From Amblyornis subalaris (lineage: Eukaryota > Chordata > Aves > Passeriformes > Ptilonorhynchidae), in assembly GCA_018881555.1 (NCBI GenBank), contig JACAXG010000009.1, forward strand, positions 12,671,326 through 12,735,325: a stretch of DNA of 64,000 nt, given 5' to 3'. Both the position numbers and the translations under genes were made by a program. Within the stretch, counting starts at the first letter, position 1. Each line of letters starts with the position of its first letter. The notes under the pieces are model-generated. The model was given only the letters and a program-made list of their open reading frames with translations, ran no database searches and was not told the origin of the DNA. Below, piece by piece: positions 12,801 to 27,800 of this stretch.

Positions 12801-15800
12801 TTTTAACAGAAAAAAAATAAAATAAAATGGAGCTACAGGTTCCTCACCAACATCCGTCTTGCTTCTTTAAGCTTTTACCTGTGAGGATTTCTAGGCCTGC
12901 AGAAAAAAGCTCAGAAATGACATCACGAATTTCAATTTCATCAGGAACAGGTGGATGAGGGGGCAGTACATTCCTGCTACGATCAGACAGTGCTTCCAGG
13001 ATGGCAAGGAACTGAGCTGCGGCACCCTCAAACATTTCCACCAGCAGCTGTTCAGTGGTGGTGCAAGGCCACGACAACTAAGTAAGAAAAGGTAATTTAA
13101 GCTTTGTGACATCTAAACTTATTTGCAATAAAGTGAGATATTTTTCAGAACAGTTGTCCATCAAAAAGTAAGTACATGCTCAAAACAGAAAATAACATAC
13201 TGTAAAATGTATTGTTGTTATTCATGTCATGCTTCAAAGGCATAGCAAAGTCTTATGCTAAGTGGGTACAGTATTTAAGAAGAGTAATAATTTCATAGCA
13301 ACCACACACACTGCTGCATGGTATTTTACTTCAAAAATAATACAATACAAATTATGAATGAGAGTATTAAGGCCACGTAGTTTAAAGCTATACAGACCTC
13401 CTCTTATAATTTTCTAAAGTAATAATTAGTACATCTTCACTTCTTTCAAGTTTCTTCTGAGTTTTATTAATAAATTCTGTTAACGAGGAAACTGAAAGAA
13501 TAACTGAAAGACTAACTGAAAGAATATAGCACCATGTGTATTTAAGAAGAATTGTATCACATTTTCATCATATGACAACAGTAAATGAAGAGAAGGATTA
13601 TACAAAATGTTAGACTTACATTTACTGCTTTTCTCGGGTTAACTTTTGACTCACGTCTAGACTTTTTCGACCTTCTTCTGGATTCATATACTGCTCTCTT
13701 GAAAATCATTACTGACATCTGACACAAAGAAAAAAGTAAGTCAATAACTATGTGTTCTGTTCATAGAGATTCTAACTGCCTTTTTATAATGAATTGCAGG
13801 ATGATACCTTTAGAGTGGCCTCTTTAAAAATCTTTTCTGTCTCTGAATTTTCCAGAGAAGAACTGATATTTTCTAACTGCTTCAGTTCATCAATTTTAAT
13901 CAAACCACGGCGAGCAAATATCTGTCCAAAGAATTAAAAACCAAAAAAATTTTACCCTGTGTTCATATCCTCAATGTTGGTATTTAACTTTAGACTAATA
14001 TCATTCTTGAATTCATACAACTGCAAAGAATTGCAATGAAAGTCATGTCATGAACAGTTGAAAAGGAAAACAAAACCTTTGCAAAATACCTTCTGTATAT
14101 ATGCGTGGAAGCTGGCCACTGATTAATGCTAGAAGTCTGTGACTATGAGTGTATTACAAAGTACTATTGCATTTGAGTGGATTACTCATTTACATGTGGA
14201 AACACATCTCCACTTTGCAGTTAAAATTTGGGATATGGGCAGAACCCTAAATACATATGATCTGATAACAAGCAGGACTATTTAAATAAATATTTCCCAT
14301 TGAAGTGCTGCATAAGATAAATCAAGGTACCTCTCCGTGAATGCCGGCTTGACAATCAAAATAACACTGAGCAACTGCAGTATATAGGGTGGCTCTCCAT
14401 GTCAAATAATGTACAGATAAGAGTGGAACGGATGATTCCATACATATACTGGCCCACAGTAAGTATTCCAGGACCTATATTGAAGAAATCCAATTTTGAA
14501 ATGAATGCGTTTTAACCTACACAAATATACTTCCTATTATTAAAGGACAGATACAAAGACATGCCCTCACCCTGAGGACAAATTAAAAGAGGGGGAAAAA
14601 ATCACAGAAATGGTATTAATTTTTAACATGTTTTATTGAATAAAAAGAATTCCTCCTGCATATTATTGGTTTTTTCTAACTTAAACTGTGGTCAAGCACT
14701 ACATTTTAGCCTCCAAGCTATGTTAACCACTCTAGTTCGCTACAGCCTTGCCACCAGACAGAGGTCCTGCCCTTCTCTCTCATCTTAAGAGTTATCTCTC
14801 TCCTTTCTGGCAGCTCTAGTGATCAGTTTTCCACAAGATCAGCAAGCCTATTTAAGATGCAATGGAGTCTGTCTTCTTCAGTGACAGCCTGTGCTTAAAT
14901 TAATTTATAACCATGGAACTAGACCCTTGGCTCTTAATTTGCAGAGCAACATAGTCATTGCAGCAATCTAATTTTAAGAATTAGTCCTACCAAATTGATT
15001 GAACAGTACCTTCCCCTTACTATTTTCTTTGGGTCAGCTGTTCCCTGAGGTACTGAAAATCTGCACAACATTAGTCCTAAATTAAGTCAATATACAGATT
15101 TTCTTTTAGTCTGAATTCAAGAATCTGAAACACCTATGATCAATTCCTCTGTTTCCTCTATAGGAGAAACCTGAATATGTTAACAGAGATGCTAAATCCC
15201 TTTTGTTTTCAATAAAAGATGTTCAGAGGAAAAAATCTTTCCTCTTCAGTGAAAAATTAATATAAACAACATGTAAGAAAACATATTGTATTAAAGCTGA
15301 TTCAAATTCTGTTCAAGTTTTAGGAGAAACGAGTAAAGCTAAGACGAAGAAAAATTACATTCAGAAAGAAAAGGGCGGGGAGGAAAGGCCAGGTTATTTT
15401 TATTATTTACAACTGAAAACCTAGCCACCAGGTGTCAGTACATATCCACATTTTAAGAAACAAAAGACCAGTTCTAGGGACATGATATAGTTGTCCAAAA
15501 CAAAGCACCTGGAATCCTCTGAAACAGCCTAACATATGCCATCTCAGTGTCCAGCAAGACATTACACTGTGCTCCATTCCACAGCTGAGAAAGGAGCAGA
15601 ATCGTAAAGGCATGAGGGCTTAGAAATCGACCACTTTGAAACACAGACATTTCATTTCCTTGTGACAAAGTACTACTGTTGGCAATGCCAGTGAAATACA
15701 AAAGTCAGGGTACAGTGTTATGCAAAATATAGGTGCATTTTCTAAACTTCTGCAAATTTTTCAACCTGTTCTATTTTGCCATACCTTAGCAGAATGACCC

Positions 15801-18800
15801 ATCATCATCAAATGTCTGCATATGGTATAAATATGGATAGTACCTGCAAAAATAAATTAAAATAAATAAACAAAAAGGTAAGTTCTATAATCCTACATGA
15901 AATTTGTTATGCTAAGCAACCAAAGCTTTTCTTATTATCTGGGTTGTTATTTCCAGAGAAAACCAATGTAATTACTTTTCATTAATAAAATGAAAAAAAT
16001 TAATTATTTTTCTGTAACAACTTCTAAATTAGGGGAGATGAAGACACTAAATTCTTCTGCAATATTAGTTTCAAAAATACCTACCCAATGAAGTAGTAAA
16101 ATAAAGGAATGAAATCTTAAAAATTTACAGTATCAAATTTTTATTAAATAATAAGTAGATACAGAGACAAATCTTATTTTCATCCCCAAATGTCAGGCTC
16201 TCTAAAACAAAATACTACCTCTCCTCATAGACCTTACCTTACATGATTCTTTTAGTTCATAATGGCACTGTCCTGGCAGACACCACCATTATTATATGAT
16301 ATTAAGTATGATAAGTGACACGAATAAAATTGATAGCAAGTAGAGTTTATGAGAGCATCAAAATTACTTAGAAACAAAAACCCATCAAAAATTTACTTGA
16401 ATTAAGTGATGTCATAAAATTTTCAAATATCAGTCCTAGAAGTATAAAAGACACTGCAATGGAGAAAAAAAGAAGTCTATTCTTCTGTCTGTATGAATGT
16501 TCAGAAAAGGACACCTGTGGCAGCGGGAGGCATCACAGTGTCAACTGTCATAGCTAGAAGGGTGTTATTATCCCAATAAGCTCAAATGGAGCAAGTATTA
16601 GGAAGATTTCTTTTTATCAGTCAAATGTGTAATGAGGCACACAATCTATTGTCTGAAATTGCAGAAAAATGCTCAGGAACTGGGGAAAATCTGAGTTACT
16701 GCCTACTTCTAATTAAAGTGGACCATTGGCCAGGATTGGTACATAAACCTGTCCCACACACAGGTAGTGGGATGTAAGAATGGCAAGGTGAGTATATTTT
16801 AATTTTAATTCTTCTCCCATAGAAACATACAATCAAAAAACACACCTCAAAAGTAGGTACTGAGGACAACAGCAGTCTCAGCAAAACAAAAGGATAAGAA
16901 TTTCAACCAGTCACAGCTCAGAGAAAGAAATTTTTTCAACACAAAATTAAAAACATACTATCTCTTCAATTATTAATGCAATAATTGACCATAGTAGCTC
17001 AGTCAGTTAGGGCATGGTGCTAATAATGCTAAAGTTTTGGTTTCAATCCCTGTATGGGCCATTCACCTAAGAGTTGGGCTTGATGATCCTTGTGGGTCCC
17101 TTCCAACTCGGAATATTCTGTGATTCTGTGAAATTCATACTAGTCTTTTGACTTTTGACTAAATAACATTGCCTTTCAAGGCAAAAATATACTGTTGTAG
17201 TTCCTGAAATTAAAATTTTGGTAAACCAGTCCCTGTGTATCTATTTTGCAGAAGTTCCATCTGTTTCTCAATTTTTTTTCTAATTCAAGCATTTACAAGT
17301 AGCACACTAGAATCTTACACAGAGATTAAAAATCTTAAATGCCATATGTTATTTTTCAGAATAGTTTTATTGTCAACTCTGGTCTTCAAGGTACTTTAAA
17401 AAATACAAAGATGTAATGGCAGACAATAATTTTCTACTCTTAGATCTGCAATCCCTTTTCAAAACCAAACCAACAAACAAAAAAACCCACAAAACAAACA
17501 ACAAAAAAAAAAACCCAAGACAAAATAAACTCATCTACACAAACATTTTATTGATAGAAAAATCTTGAGGGTTGTTTTGTTAATCAGGATTCACTCAAAA
17601 AATGCCCTTACTACTCTGTTAGATTTGATTTCATCAGTACTTTCTAAATACAGTATGATGAAAAAGCTGATGCTTTTACAACAGTCCACCTGAAAAGGCA
17701 CATTGTAGAAATTTCAATTTTAAAATCTCTTTTATTAGAAAAACCAAAAAATTACAAAAAAAANCCCCTACTGTGATTGAAGACTAACTAGAGATTTATT
17801 CATGACCCTTAGGTTGACCTTAAAGAGTATATATGAAAGTTTCCCTTCACAGCTTTGCTTAGCAAAGAAATGTAAATGGAAAGCCTGAGGTACCATTGTA
17901 GATAAGCCAACACAAATTCTCCTGAGGTAGAGCCACTTGCATAGCGAGTCGTAATGAGGTCAAGACATTGAGACAAGTCTGCAGGGACTCTTGATTCTGA
18001 AGATTTCTGTCACTGCTGCAAACCATCTGATAAATGCAAACATTTCTCGCTTGCAAAACATGGAACTAAAACAGATAGAAATATATATATAAAGTTAATT
18101 AAAATATAAGCATATGTCAGCTCACATCAGCAAAGTACAACAACATGGTGAGTAGGAAAAGATGAAGCATAACAGCAAAAAAAAAATCAGTGTGACATTG
18201 AACTGAGCATTAGAATACGGAGAAAGTGCTAAAGCTTCAGAGTTGCTGTACCGTTAGGCTGAGTCAGTTTCCACTGTGTCAGAGGATCAAAATGCACCTA
18301 AGAGCACTGGAGCTGCTGGAAGGGACATAGGGAGAAGAGGCATTAAACTGCTATTCAAACGATCTGGCTTTGACACTCGGCTTCTCTGTAGATGTCCTCC
18401 ATAAACTAAGGCAAGTTTTTACTTTTCTACATTTCTCCATCCATCTATCTCCCCAATATCTTATTTCTCACTCTCATCTGTTACTTTTCTCTTCTGCAGA
18501 TGGATTTTTCCTTCTCTTCTTTGTAATACCTAACATAATGTGATCTCAGTTGTGCCTGGAGGACAGCATCAGCTGGACAAACAACATGTGAGAAAATGAG
18601 CTAAGTGAGACATGACCAGTCAGTACCTATCAATCTCTCAGAAGCCTCCTAACCTGATAACATTTGAAATTATATTATTTTTTTGCAGTTAATTCACTGA
18701 AGCTGGACATTTCAAGCCCTGAAACTCCATGTCTGTGATTTTCTTAGTGTTACATTAAAAGCAAAAGCTAACTGTGGAAACATGGCAAAAAAAAATTACA

Positions 18801-21800
18801 TCTAAAACGTTTAGATATAATCACTTGACACATTATCATTTTCCATTTCCAATAGTAGGGATCATTGTCAAACTAGAATCCATTTCTGAAAATTTAGGGA
18901 TATCTCAGTCTGGAAAGGCTAAGTTATAGAACAGGTATTTTAGTATAGACTTGCAATAACACTTGACACTAGGATTGGTTCAAGGTCTAGGCAGACATAG
19001 AGAAAACAAAGGAAAGCATCTTTAAATTTATTCACAAAACATTTTTAAAAAGGTCTTAACATAGTCTTTGATCATATTCTTTCTAGGAAACTGAACCACA
19101 TTTTAAAAACAAAAAAATAGTACAAACCAAGTATGTCTTCTATAATGACATCTGCTTCTAGCTTTTAAGTAAACCGTCTGCTTTTTTCTCTTCACTAAAC
19201 ACCTATTTACACTCTAACCCTGACTAGAGGAATATGAATTTGATTAGCTCAATACACAGGAGTTGCCTACCATTTCTCTTCATTGATCTTGATCACAGAG
19301 TAACTTGCATTAGTTAATTCAAAACACCCACCATGTACAAAAGTAGAGCTTCTCGGCAAAGAACCACTTAAGGTAAAATCTAACATGTTTTCAGCATTTC
19401 CCCTATACTTACTGAAACACTCTATTCCATGGATAACAAAAGATATACGGCAAGTCCCTATCTTGATAAGCAATTAACACAAAAGGATGCCAAGACATTC
19501 CTGACGTCACTCAGCTTCCTAGAGCTTAAAGCAATTACAAAACTATTCAGCATTCTCCCCTTTTTGTTCATAGTGAGCAAGTAAGCTATAAAAAAGTAAT
19601 ACTGCTTTTTTTTACTGTCATGGCCTTTTTTTACAAGTAGTATTTTGTGCACGTATGGTACAAAATACAGGATAATGTTTGAATTGTCTCACACTCTGCC
19701 TAGCTCTTAGATTGTACAATACAGAAATTTCCACAATTGCAGGACATTTATCAAACTTTGACTATATCCTGATCCTGAATAATAGCAACTATTTCAGAGA
19801 AAAAACTGAAGAATAATGCATTCCAGTTACAGAATAATGCATTCAGAGAAAACTGCTTTTTTAACATTAAGTTGATAGTGTTGGCTTATGCCACAAAAGC
19901 ATTAAGTACTTATAACCTCTTAAAAATATACACCAACTCTAGAAGTCCATATCATACATATGACCATTAAATCTCAATGCAATTTATGTCGACAAACTAT
20001 TAAATATTAGTTAATATATAATTATTATGAAGTACATTTGTGGAGGATAAAATGGGCTACTTATTTTGAATCTGTGAATGCCTTTGACCAGAAAAATTAG
20101 AAAACCCCACAACCTACCGTAAGTGCTGCATTTTTGTCTCTGAAACCATTTGGAAAAAAGGTGGATGTAAAGCAATGCACATCATCCATGATATCATCAA
20201 GGTTTACAGAAACAAACTGCTGAAGGTATCTTTCGTAGCACTGTAGAAGTGCCAACTTGTATTCCTGAAAAATGAATCATATGTTCTTTTTATAGTTTGC
20301 ATATTACATTTCTATAAAACATGTTATTTTTTATTATCTTTATGTATAAAAGTATCAATGTGAAAGAGCAACTGGAAGTAAAACACTACGGTCTCATACA
20401 AATATCCAGCAATGCAGTGAGAACACTCAGCATATGAAAGGCTGAAATATTTAAAAGATTGGCTTGTGCTTTGCGAGTTTTTGCCAGTTTTATTTATTTT
20501 AATAATAAATACGACATATCAGAAAGCAATTATAAAGCAGGGTCCTGGGCCAATGTAATAAACTCAAAGAGTTGCTGGAATGTTCTGCAGCTTTGCAACA
20601 GTAATGACAATAATACTACGCTTCTGAAAAAGTACTTCATAACATCAAACTTTATTAACAATATATAGACATAACCACTTCTCTCTTCCTTGTTTCCATG
20701 TTGTCAAAGTTCTTTTCTTTTTTTGTAAAAGCAGAAAGGAAGAGTAAGATACACTAAAAATGACTGAAACAAGTGAAAACAGGAATTTACATATGGCCAA
20801 GAAATCAGCATTAATAGACCAGAAATTGCCACTGGGTCTTGAAGAACTGTTAACAAAGGATGTTGAGCTTCATGTCTCATTCCAAATAGAGCTCCCTAGC
20901 AGCATCTTGAACCACTCTAACATCGTGCTGACAGTATGGTTCAGCACTGACTCAGATGTGGAAGTGACATTTACTGAATCACCATGACCACTTCCTGCAG
21001 CAAAGATTATATTGAGGTTTGTCTACCAACTTCTCTAATTCTAGCACACACACTAAATAAATTCTTGATGAAAAAGTAACTAATTTCTATTGGTAAAAAT
21101 GATCCTTTAATATTTAATCACAGAAAAATCTTATTTCCTTGCACTCCTTTCTTTTCTTCGATATAAATTTCTTCCTCCACAGTGACACCTTGAATTTTTA
21201 ATCATCTGAGGAGTCTATCTAACTCACATGGCCCTATTGTCCTTTTTGCTGCATGAAAGCAGCTGCCATACACAGAAACTTTGACTTTCCATGGACAGCT
21301 ATAGGCAGTCAGTCACCTGTGTAATCTAACACATAAATTCAAGCTGAGATAACACTTAGAATCCAAATCCATGGATCAGAATACCATTAAGACAGTTACT
21401 GATACATAACAAATAGGTAAATTCTCTCCTAAACAGTTTAAAATATGTGTTTATGACCAAGAAAACAGGCAGATACAGGCAGAGAGGGAGGTGGGAAAAA
21501 AACGAGTCAGTGCTGATCAGTATGATGACTAATGGACTAAGTAATTTCCAGATTTATGACTTAATGAATTTAGGTGTGCCCTAAAAAACACATAGCAGAT
21601 GAATAATAGGAAGGAATCTAAAGGCATTAAAAAAACTAGCAGGACGACAGAAAGCTAAGTTGGTGCTTACCCACTGACTATTCANACACAGTAACAGCTA
21701 CTAGCCTGGCATCCCATCTCCAATGGTAGCCAGTAACAGATGACTAGGTAAGAGCATAAAAATAGAGTTATCCTATAGTGAAACATCCCCCACATACTCT

Positions 21801-24800
21801 GTCTTCAACAATCTAGCTCCTGAATCTCTTTTAGTTGTGATCTACCTTTTTTGAGACCGGAAGTGCACACAAAATTCAAGATGCAGGAGCATCACTGATA
21901 CAGTCGTACAATGTGCAATTGCACTCTTGTTCTTGTTCTGTGTTCCTCTCCTGGCAATTCTTTTTATTCACGTTTGGTTAACTGAGCATTGAGTAGTCAG
22001 TGGAACTGCTCTATCATTGTCAATTTGTACTTAAACNGCATCTAAAGACACAGTCAGATATTGTACTCTGCCATGCTGGAACATCAAACAAATATTAAAG
22101 AAAGATTTCGGGGCTTTTAAAGAGGAAATGGGTGCATAGAAAATACATATATAGAAAACATATAAAAAAAATCAGGGCAATTTTACAATAATAAGCTAGA
22201 GATACAAACCACCAACTCTCACTGGAATTACTTTGTAAAAGTTTTTGCTACCTCCTAAATAGCTTCCAGTAAAATATTATTAAAAATTAAAATAACATAG
22301 AAACAATGAAACAAAGACTGTGACTGAACCTTTTCTGATTTCAAATTACTTACTTTAATCTGAGCAAGGGTATCACCAACTTTCACAAGTCTTTCATTGT
22401 AATACCACTCCGGTAGTCGTAGCTTATATTTGACCCAAATGTTAAACAAAGTATTTGCTCTAAAAAAAAAAGACACAGGAGAAAAATTTTCAGATTAAAA
22501 TGGCAGTAGACCTGTCATAACAAGTAAACAAGTCAGGAAGACTTCAAATTGTAAAAACTCCTTTCTTCCAAATCTATTTGAACTTCTACATATTTCAAAA
22601 CAAGCGATCATTAAAACCAGATTTAACAGGCAGACAAGGACATTTCTGGGTTTCATTTCTGTCAGCAGTTTTTATCACACATTTTAAATAGGGTGAATTT
22701 TCTCCTGTGTAAACTCTTATTAAAATGTCTTACTATTAATTCCCTTGTGTTGTTCAAGCACAATCACAAGTGGAAAATCTGTCTCACCTTGCAGCTAGTA
22801 TTTGAGAGGTTCTGTTTGAAGAAACAATTTGATATCTTAAACTCAATGAATTACAGCTCACAGCAATTATTAGACTGGAAACTACAAATGTTATGAGCAG
22901 GAAAAAAATTCCAAAATAACAATGTATGTCAGGTAGCTGCAACCTTGGGAACTGGTAGCCATGGAATATACCACAGAGCTACAGAGTATAGAGCTATGGT
23001 ATATAGAGATTATGGTATATAGAGGTTATGGTATATAGAGTTACACCGTGAGTCATGAAAGAAGAAATTATGAGAAATTTTAAATCATAAGGGGTAGAAT
23101 TCAGAGAGAACAAAATGACACACTTGTTAAAATAGAGAGGATTTTATGGCGATAGTTGTGATGCTCTTCTGTTGCCTCTGTCTATTACTCTAGCCACAGT
23201 TGTCATCAAGGATGTCTTTGTGTAACAAATTGCTTATTTTGCTCAACCAGCAAGCCTCCCACAAATGGTAACAGACTCTGAGCAGTTGCCCTGTGCTACA
23301 GAGGCACCGACTACATCATGCCAGGACTACAGTCCCTACCGACTGTGGTTTGCTGGCCTCGTGCCCTCGTGTGTACAACTTCCGCACACTACACTTCTTT
23401 AAGAAAGCTACATTCTAGCTAGAAAACAATAACTGGTCAGACAGACTGACAGTTAGCACTGGGACTTTTTCAGAAAAGAATCCTGTTGGCAAATTATTAC
23501 CAGTATTGACAGTGTTCACAGTGCCAGGCATCTCTTACATTTATTCTCTTAACAAATCACTTGTACAGAAACCTCAGCAGAGTGCCTTGTGAAACCACAA
23601 CAGCTAAATTATTCATAAGTAGCAATTTATGAGGAAAGAAAACAACTGAAGAAAGATAAATTAACATTTAAAGAAATTCACATTTGAAACTATCCTTCTA
23701 GCTGAATTGTCACGTGTAAACCTTATGCTTGCTGGTGTGAGGTGGCTGGAGCTTTTCAACCTCTCTTAAGACAGGGACAGTAGGCTAGAATGCAAGACAC
23801 TTTCTTAAACTGTTTTCTGCCATTCGAGAACTTGGAATGCATTCTTACAGCCTCTCATATAACTCTTCGCTTCAGCTTATAAGAACACTCCCAATAAATA
23901 AAAAAAACCACAATAAGTAACATTTTTTCCACACAGAAAGCTGTGAGCCACCTTCACATTTCAAGGTGAAACAGAATGGCTTTATGAGAAACCTGTCAAA
24001 ATGATCTTTACAACAAAGAATTGCAACAATCATAATCCTTTTTTTTTCCTAAAAGTATCATCTCAGCACAATTCTCAGTTCTTGAAAGTAAGCAGCAAGG
24101 AAATAAGTAGGACATCCTAGATGTGTATCCTAAAGAAAAAATGCAGTAACAGTACAAACTAGGCCAAAAGCAACAATCAGAATAAAATGATAAAATGTTC
24201 TAAGGCATTTTTAAGAAGAAATTTTTTAAGGAAACCATAGCCTAGTGTAATGAAGAGCACCTTCCAAATGGGAGTGAGTCCCTCCTGGTCCATCCATAAC
24301 AATTAACAGCCTTGGTGGGTACTGACTTCTCATACTGAGAAAAATATTCCACACTAGTTGGTATCTTTAAAGAGGCTCCAAAGCAAAGGAATTTGTCAGG
24401 CAAATAAGCAGAGTTCCCTTGGACTATCAAAGGAAGAACCTAGGAAAAGACTTTCAGAGACCACGAGATGTGATGGATATTATGGGAGAAGGAGAAAGCA
24501 GGGGAAGAAGGGGAAGAAAGGATGGCAAGAATGACACTGGATACAGCTCTGGAAAGGTGAGACTAGTACATTTCTTTAAGACTGATCAGCTGGGAATTCC
24601 CCAGCGAAGGTCATCTTCATTTATTGTTTTGAATGTTCATATTTACACATGAGATTCTTAGATGTAATAAACAAGTAGCATATCTGCAAGAAACTAGTTT
24701 AGCAAAGTAGTGACAAACCTGACCAGACTTTCAGCTTCAGTGGGAAGATTAAGGTAAACTGATTCTGCTACAATGCCATGACTAACTACAAGTGAGTTCA

Positions 24801-27800
24801 TGACACAGGAATGTTTCTTCGATACAGACAAAAGAGGAGAGTGAGACACTTCCCAAACAGCTCATCAGCCTTTCCTTTAAACAGGCTGTAGGACACCAGA
24901 GTAACAAGTTAAGCAAGTGAATTCTTAAAAAAAAAGTGGGCTGTTGGAGCCCAGACATGAATTTCTTTATTTCCAGCCATAATAGAAAAAAATTCCCTAA
25001 GGTCAACCCATAATAGTGTGCACAGGATAAGGCCTACATGGCTAAAATCTTTACTACAAGTAATAAAGAATTCTCTGATGCTGATCAAAAGATGTCTTAT
25101 TTAATAAGGGTGGCTAAGCCACAAAACATGAGATAAAATCAACAGTTCAAGGTAATGCTTTGATGGCCCTGCTGCCAAGAGAAATGGAGCAAAACAACTT
25201 CTTGTTTAGTTGACAAAAAATTACTTTTGATTGCTGTTTCTGACTGAAAAGATTTGTGATACCAGGGCAGGTCCTCAGTAATTTTTGTTTCCTACATTAG
25301 ACAATTTAAGTACCTAAATTGTGGCCTTACAACAATGTGACCTATAAACAACAAAGGCTGAAAGAGTTGGAGGAACGAAGCTGATAATTTTATTTTTCTA
25401 AACTGAAGATACTTGCCACGTGGAAGCTGGTTTTCTTGTTGCTCGAAGAACAAGAACACTTTGATCGCAATCCATTCCAGGAAAGGTAGCTTGACAAATG
25501 ACATGGCAAGAAGTCTTTAGAGTGTTTAGGAAAGCATCTGTAACAGCCGCTACTTTTAGAAATTCCTAGGAACAACCAGACTAAGGCTGGTTCTGCAAGC
25601 AGCACATACTCCAATTTTGAATTATCAAACAATGAGGCAGTAGGGAGAAAAAACCCCTGAAATTTCACAATCACAAATAAATAGTCATGACTTTGCTAGC
25701 CACTTGAACATATGCTAATAATCAGAATTCCAGTCTTCTACCTCTGCACTGTCCCTATACGAATGAAGAATGCCTGAGGATGCAGAGCTACTGGGAGCTT
25801 CACGTTACACAACATTCTCAATGCCCTGGAATTTTGGTAGGGATCATTACCACCAGTGACTTCTAGAATCAAGACCTTGATAGAGTTAGTTCTCATCTGC
25901 ATGATGAACACTGCAGATTACTTCACATATGAAAATGCTCTCATGCCAACCGAGGTATGCATGGTCATGGGTCACATCCACAAAATACCAGTTTGAATAA
26001 GACAGAGCCTACTTAGGTTGAAATATTTGAGAGGGTGAAGTAAAAAAAGGCTTGGAGACACTGTTCACAAAAACTGGTAACTTGCCCCTATATTGCAAAC
26101 AGATTAGATTCAGCATGGCCACCTCCCAACCAGAAGACACAAGGAATGCATAGAAGAATCATTGCTGGCAATTTTGGTGGTGTCTGAAGGAGCCAAGTAG
26201 TGTTACTTCTTCTAAGGAGGTGTAGAGAGAATAGCTTACAAAATAAAAATATATATCAGCTAAAGCTGAAAAGAAAGGTCTGAAATTACAAAAAGGCTTC
26301 AAAATAGCAAACTACAGAAATCAGCTGCTGAAGCAATACAAAAAGCCAACATATTGAGATTCAAAACACTAGAGGCAAAAACCTGAAGACTGATACCTGC
26401 ATGATACATCTAGGCCTAGACCTGACAATGAACATGCTCCATAAACAAATTAAAAATCCAGATACCTTAGAATAGGAAAGATCTCCAGTTCAGACAAAGG
26501 CCAGGCTGCAGAATCGGAGTATCTTCTCAAAGTGTATACACCCCTCTTAGATTAGGGCAATTTGTGGACTACTTCTAGGAAACTACTGAGTGAAATATGC
26601 AAGAGTAGAAGCTGCACCTAAAGTCATAAGGTGCATAAGTCATACCACCTTGTAACCTAACTCCTATGCTGTGTTTGAAGGAACTTTTGATAACCTGGGA
26701 AACTGTGGGGTTTATTTTAAAGATCTGTAAATTTAGAACAGAGTAGTATTCAGATAACAACGATGGAAAACCAACTATTTACCTCAAAAGAAGTAGCTGA
26801 GCTCTTATATCACAATGTACCTAAATGCAGCAGGGAGAGCTACATGAGAAATGCACAGTCTGTAAAAGACATATGCATGCACTACGAATCATACACTGGT
26901 TCCAGTTGCTCTATCCTAACTGCATTAGAAAACCTAGACTTATGCATACCCACAGATATGCATGTATGTAAGCAAACAAATATGCACTATTATACTTGCC
27001 ATATGCTCTGCCTGCATCTATGTGTATAAAAATATACCCACGTAGACAGAGGCATACGCACAAGAAGAGCTGTGTGGTGTTATCCTCGTGTAGCCCTACG
27101 TTTGAAGGCACGTACGTGCCCACAAGTGCTCACCCTCGCGCGCAGCCGCACACGCTGGTGGGCTGCCAGTCGCTCCAGCACTAGGAAGGGGTTTTCCCAC
27201 CAGGAAGCTCAGGCAGCTCTGACAGAACCAATAGTGGTGCTGCCAACTTCCGCAACACCTTGTGCTTTTTCCCTAAAGCACTGGCTTCTAGGAAGTGCTG
27301 GAAAAAAAAGCAGTGTTCAGACTTCTGAGGGGTTTTAATTACAACGAGAAATTAAAAAAAAATTAAAAGGAAACGGATTGCCGGTGTTTTGGCACAGTGC
27401 TGGGGAAGCCGATCAGGTTAACAAACTCCTGGCTATCTCCCAGTGCAGGGGGCGCGGCATTCCCAGCCCAGCCCGTGCGATGCGGCCTGAGGAGGGAGCC
27501 GAGAAAAGGCGGGCGGGGCACCCTGGCGGTGCCCGGCGCGCCGGGGAGGGCAGCCCGGGAGCGGCGGGGCGGCGGCGCGTAAAGCCCCCTGGGCCGGCTG
27601 AAGGAGGAGAGCGAAGGACGAGGGGTGCAGCCCAGAAAGGTGTTGAGGCAGAGGCAGAGGGAACGGCAAGCGCCTCCCGGAGCGGGCGGCGGCGCGGGAT
27701 CAAGGGGGCGGTGGCGCAGCCCTACCCGTGGCGGTGCAGGTCGCGCCGCGGCGGCTTGGCCTCCCCCGCGCCTCGCAGCCGCCGCAGGAAGCCCAGGACG

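Larger units (their letters stand above)
15844..17893 (-). other. CFAP54 intron 4
   Basis: 2050 bp holding the tRNA-Ile/CR1 SINE (16987-17130) and the A/C-rich tract (17459-17520). There is one N at 17764. Confidence 0.85.
22460..27725 (-). other. CFAP54 intron 1
   Basis: 5266 bp, the longest CFAP54 intron in the window. It contains the 16-bp minisatellite (22995-23042), the CpG-rich shoulder with the palindrome at 27107, and the inner half of the CpG island. No further coding exon is needed, since exons 1 and 2 join in phase. Confidence 0.8.

Noticed and set aside
16987..17059. A functional tRNA-Ile gene
   Set aside because: The B box is altered (GGTTTCAATCC), the acceptor 5' end is degenerate, and the sequence runs directly into a CR1 tail. 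It is the head of a SINE.
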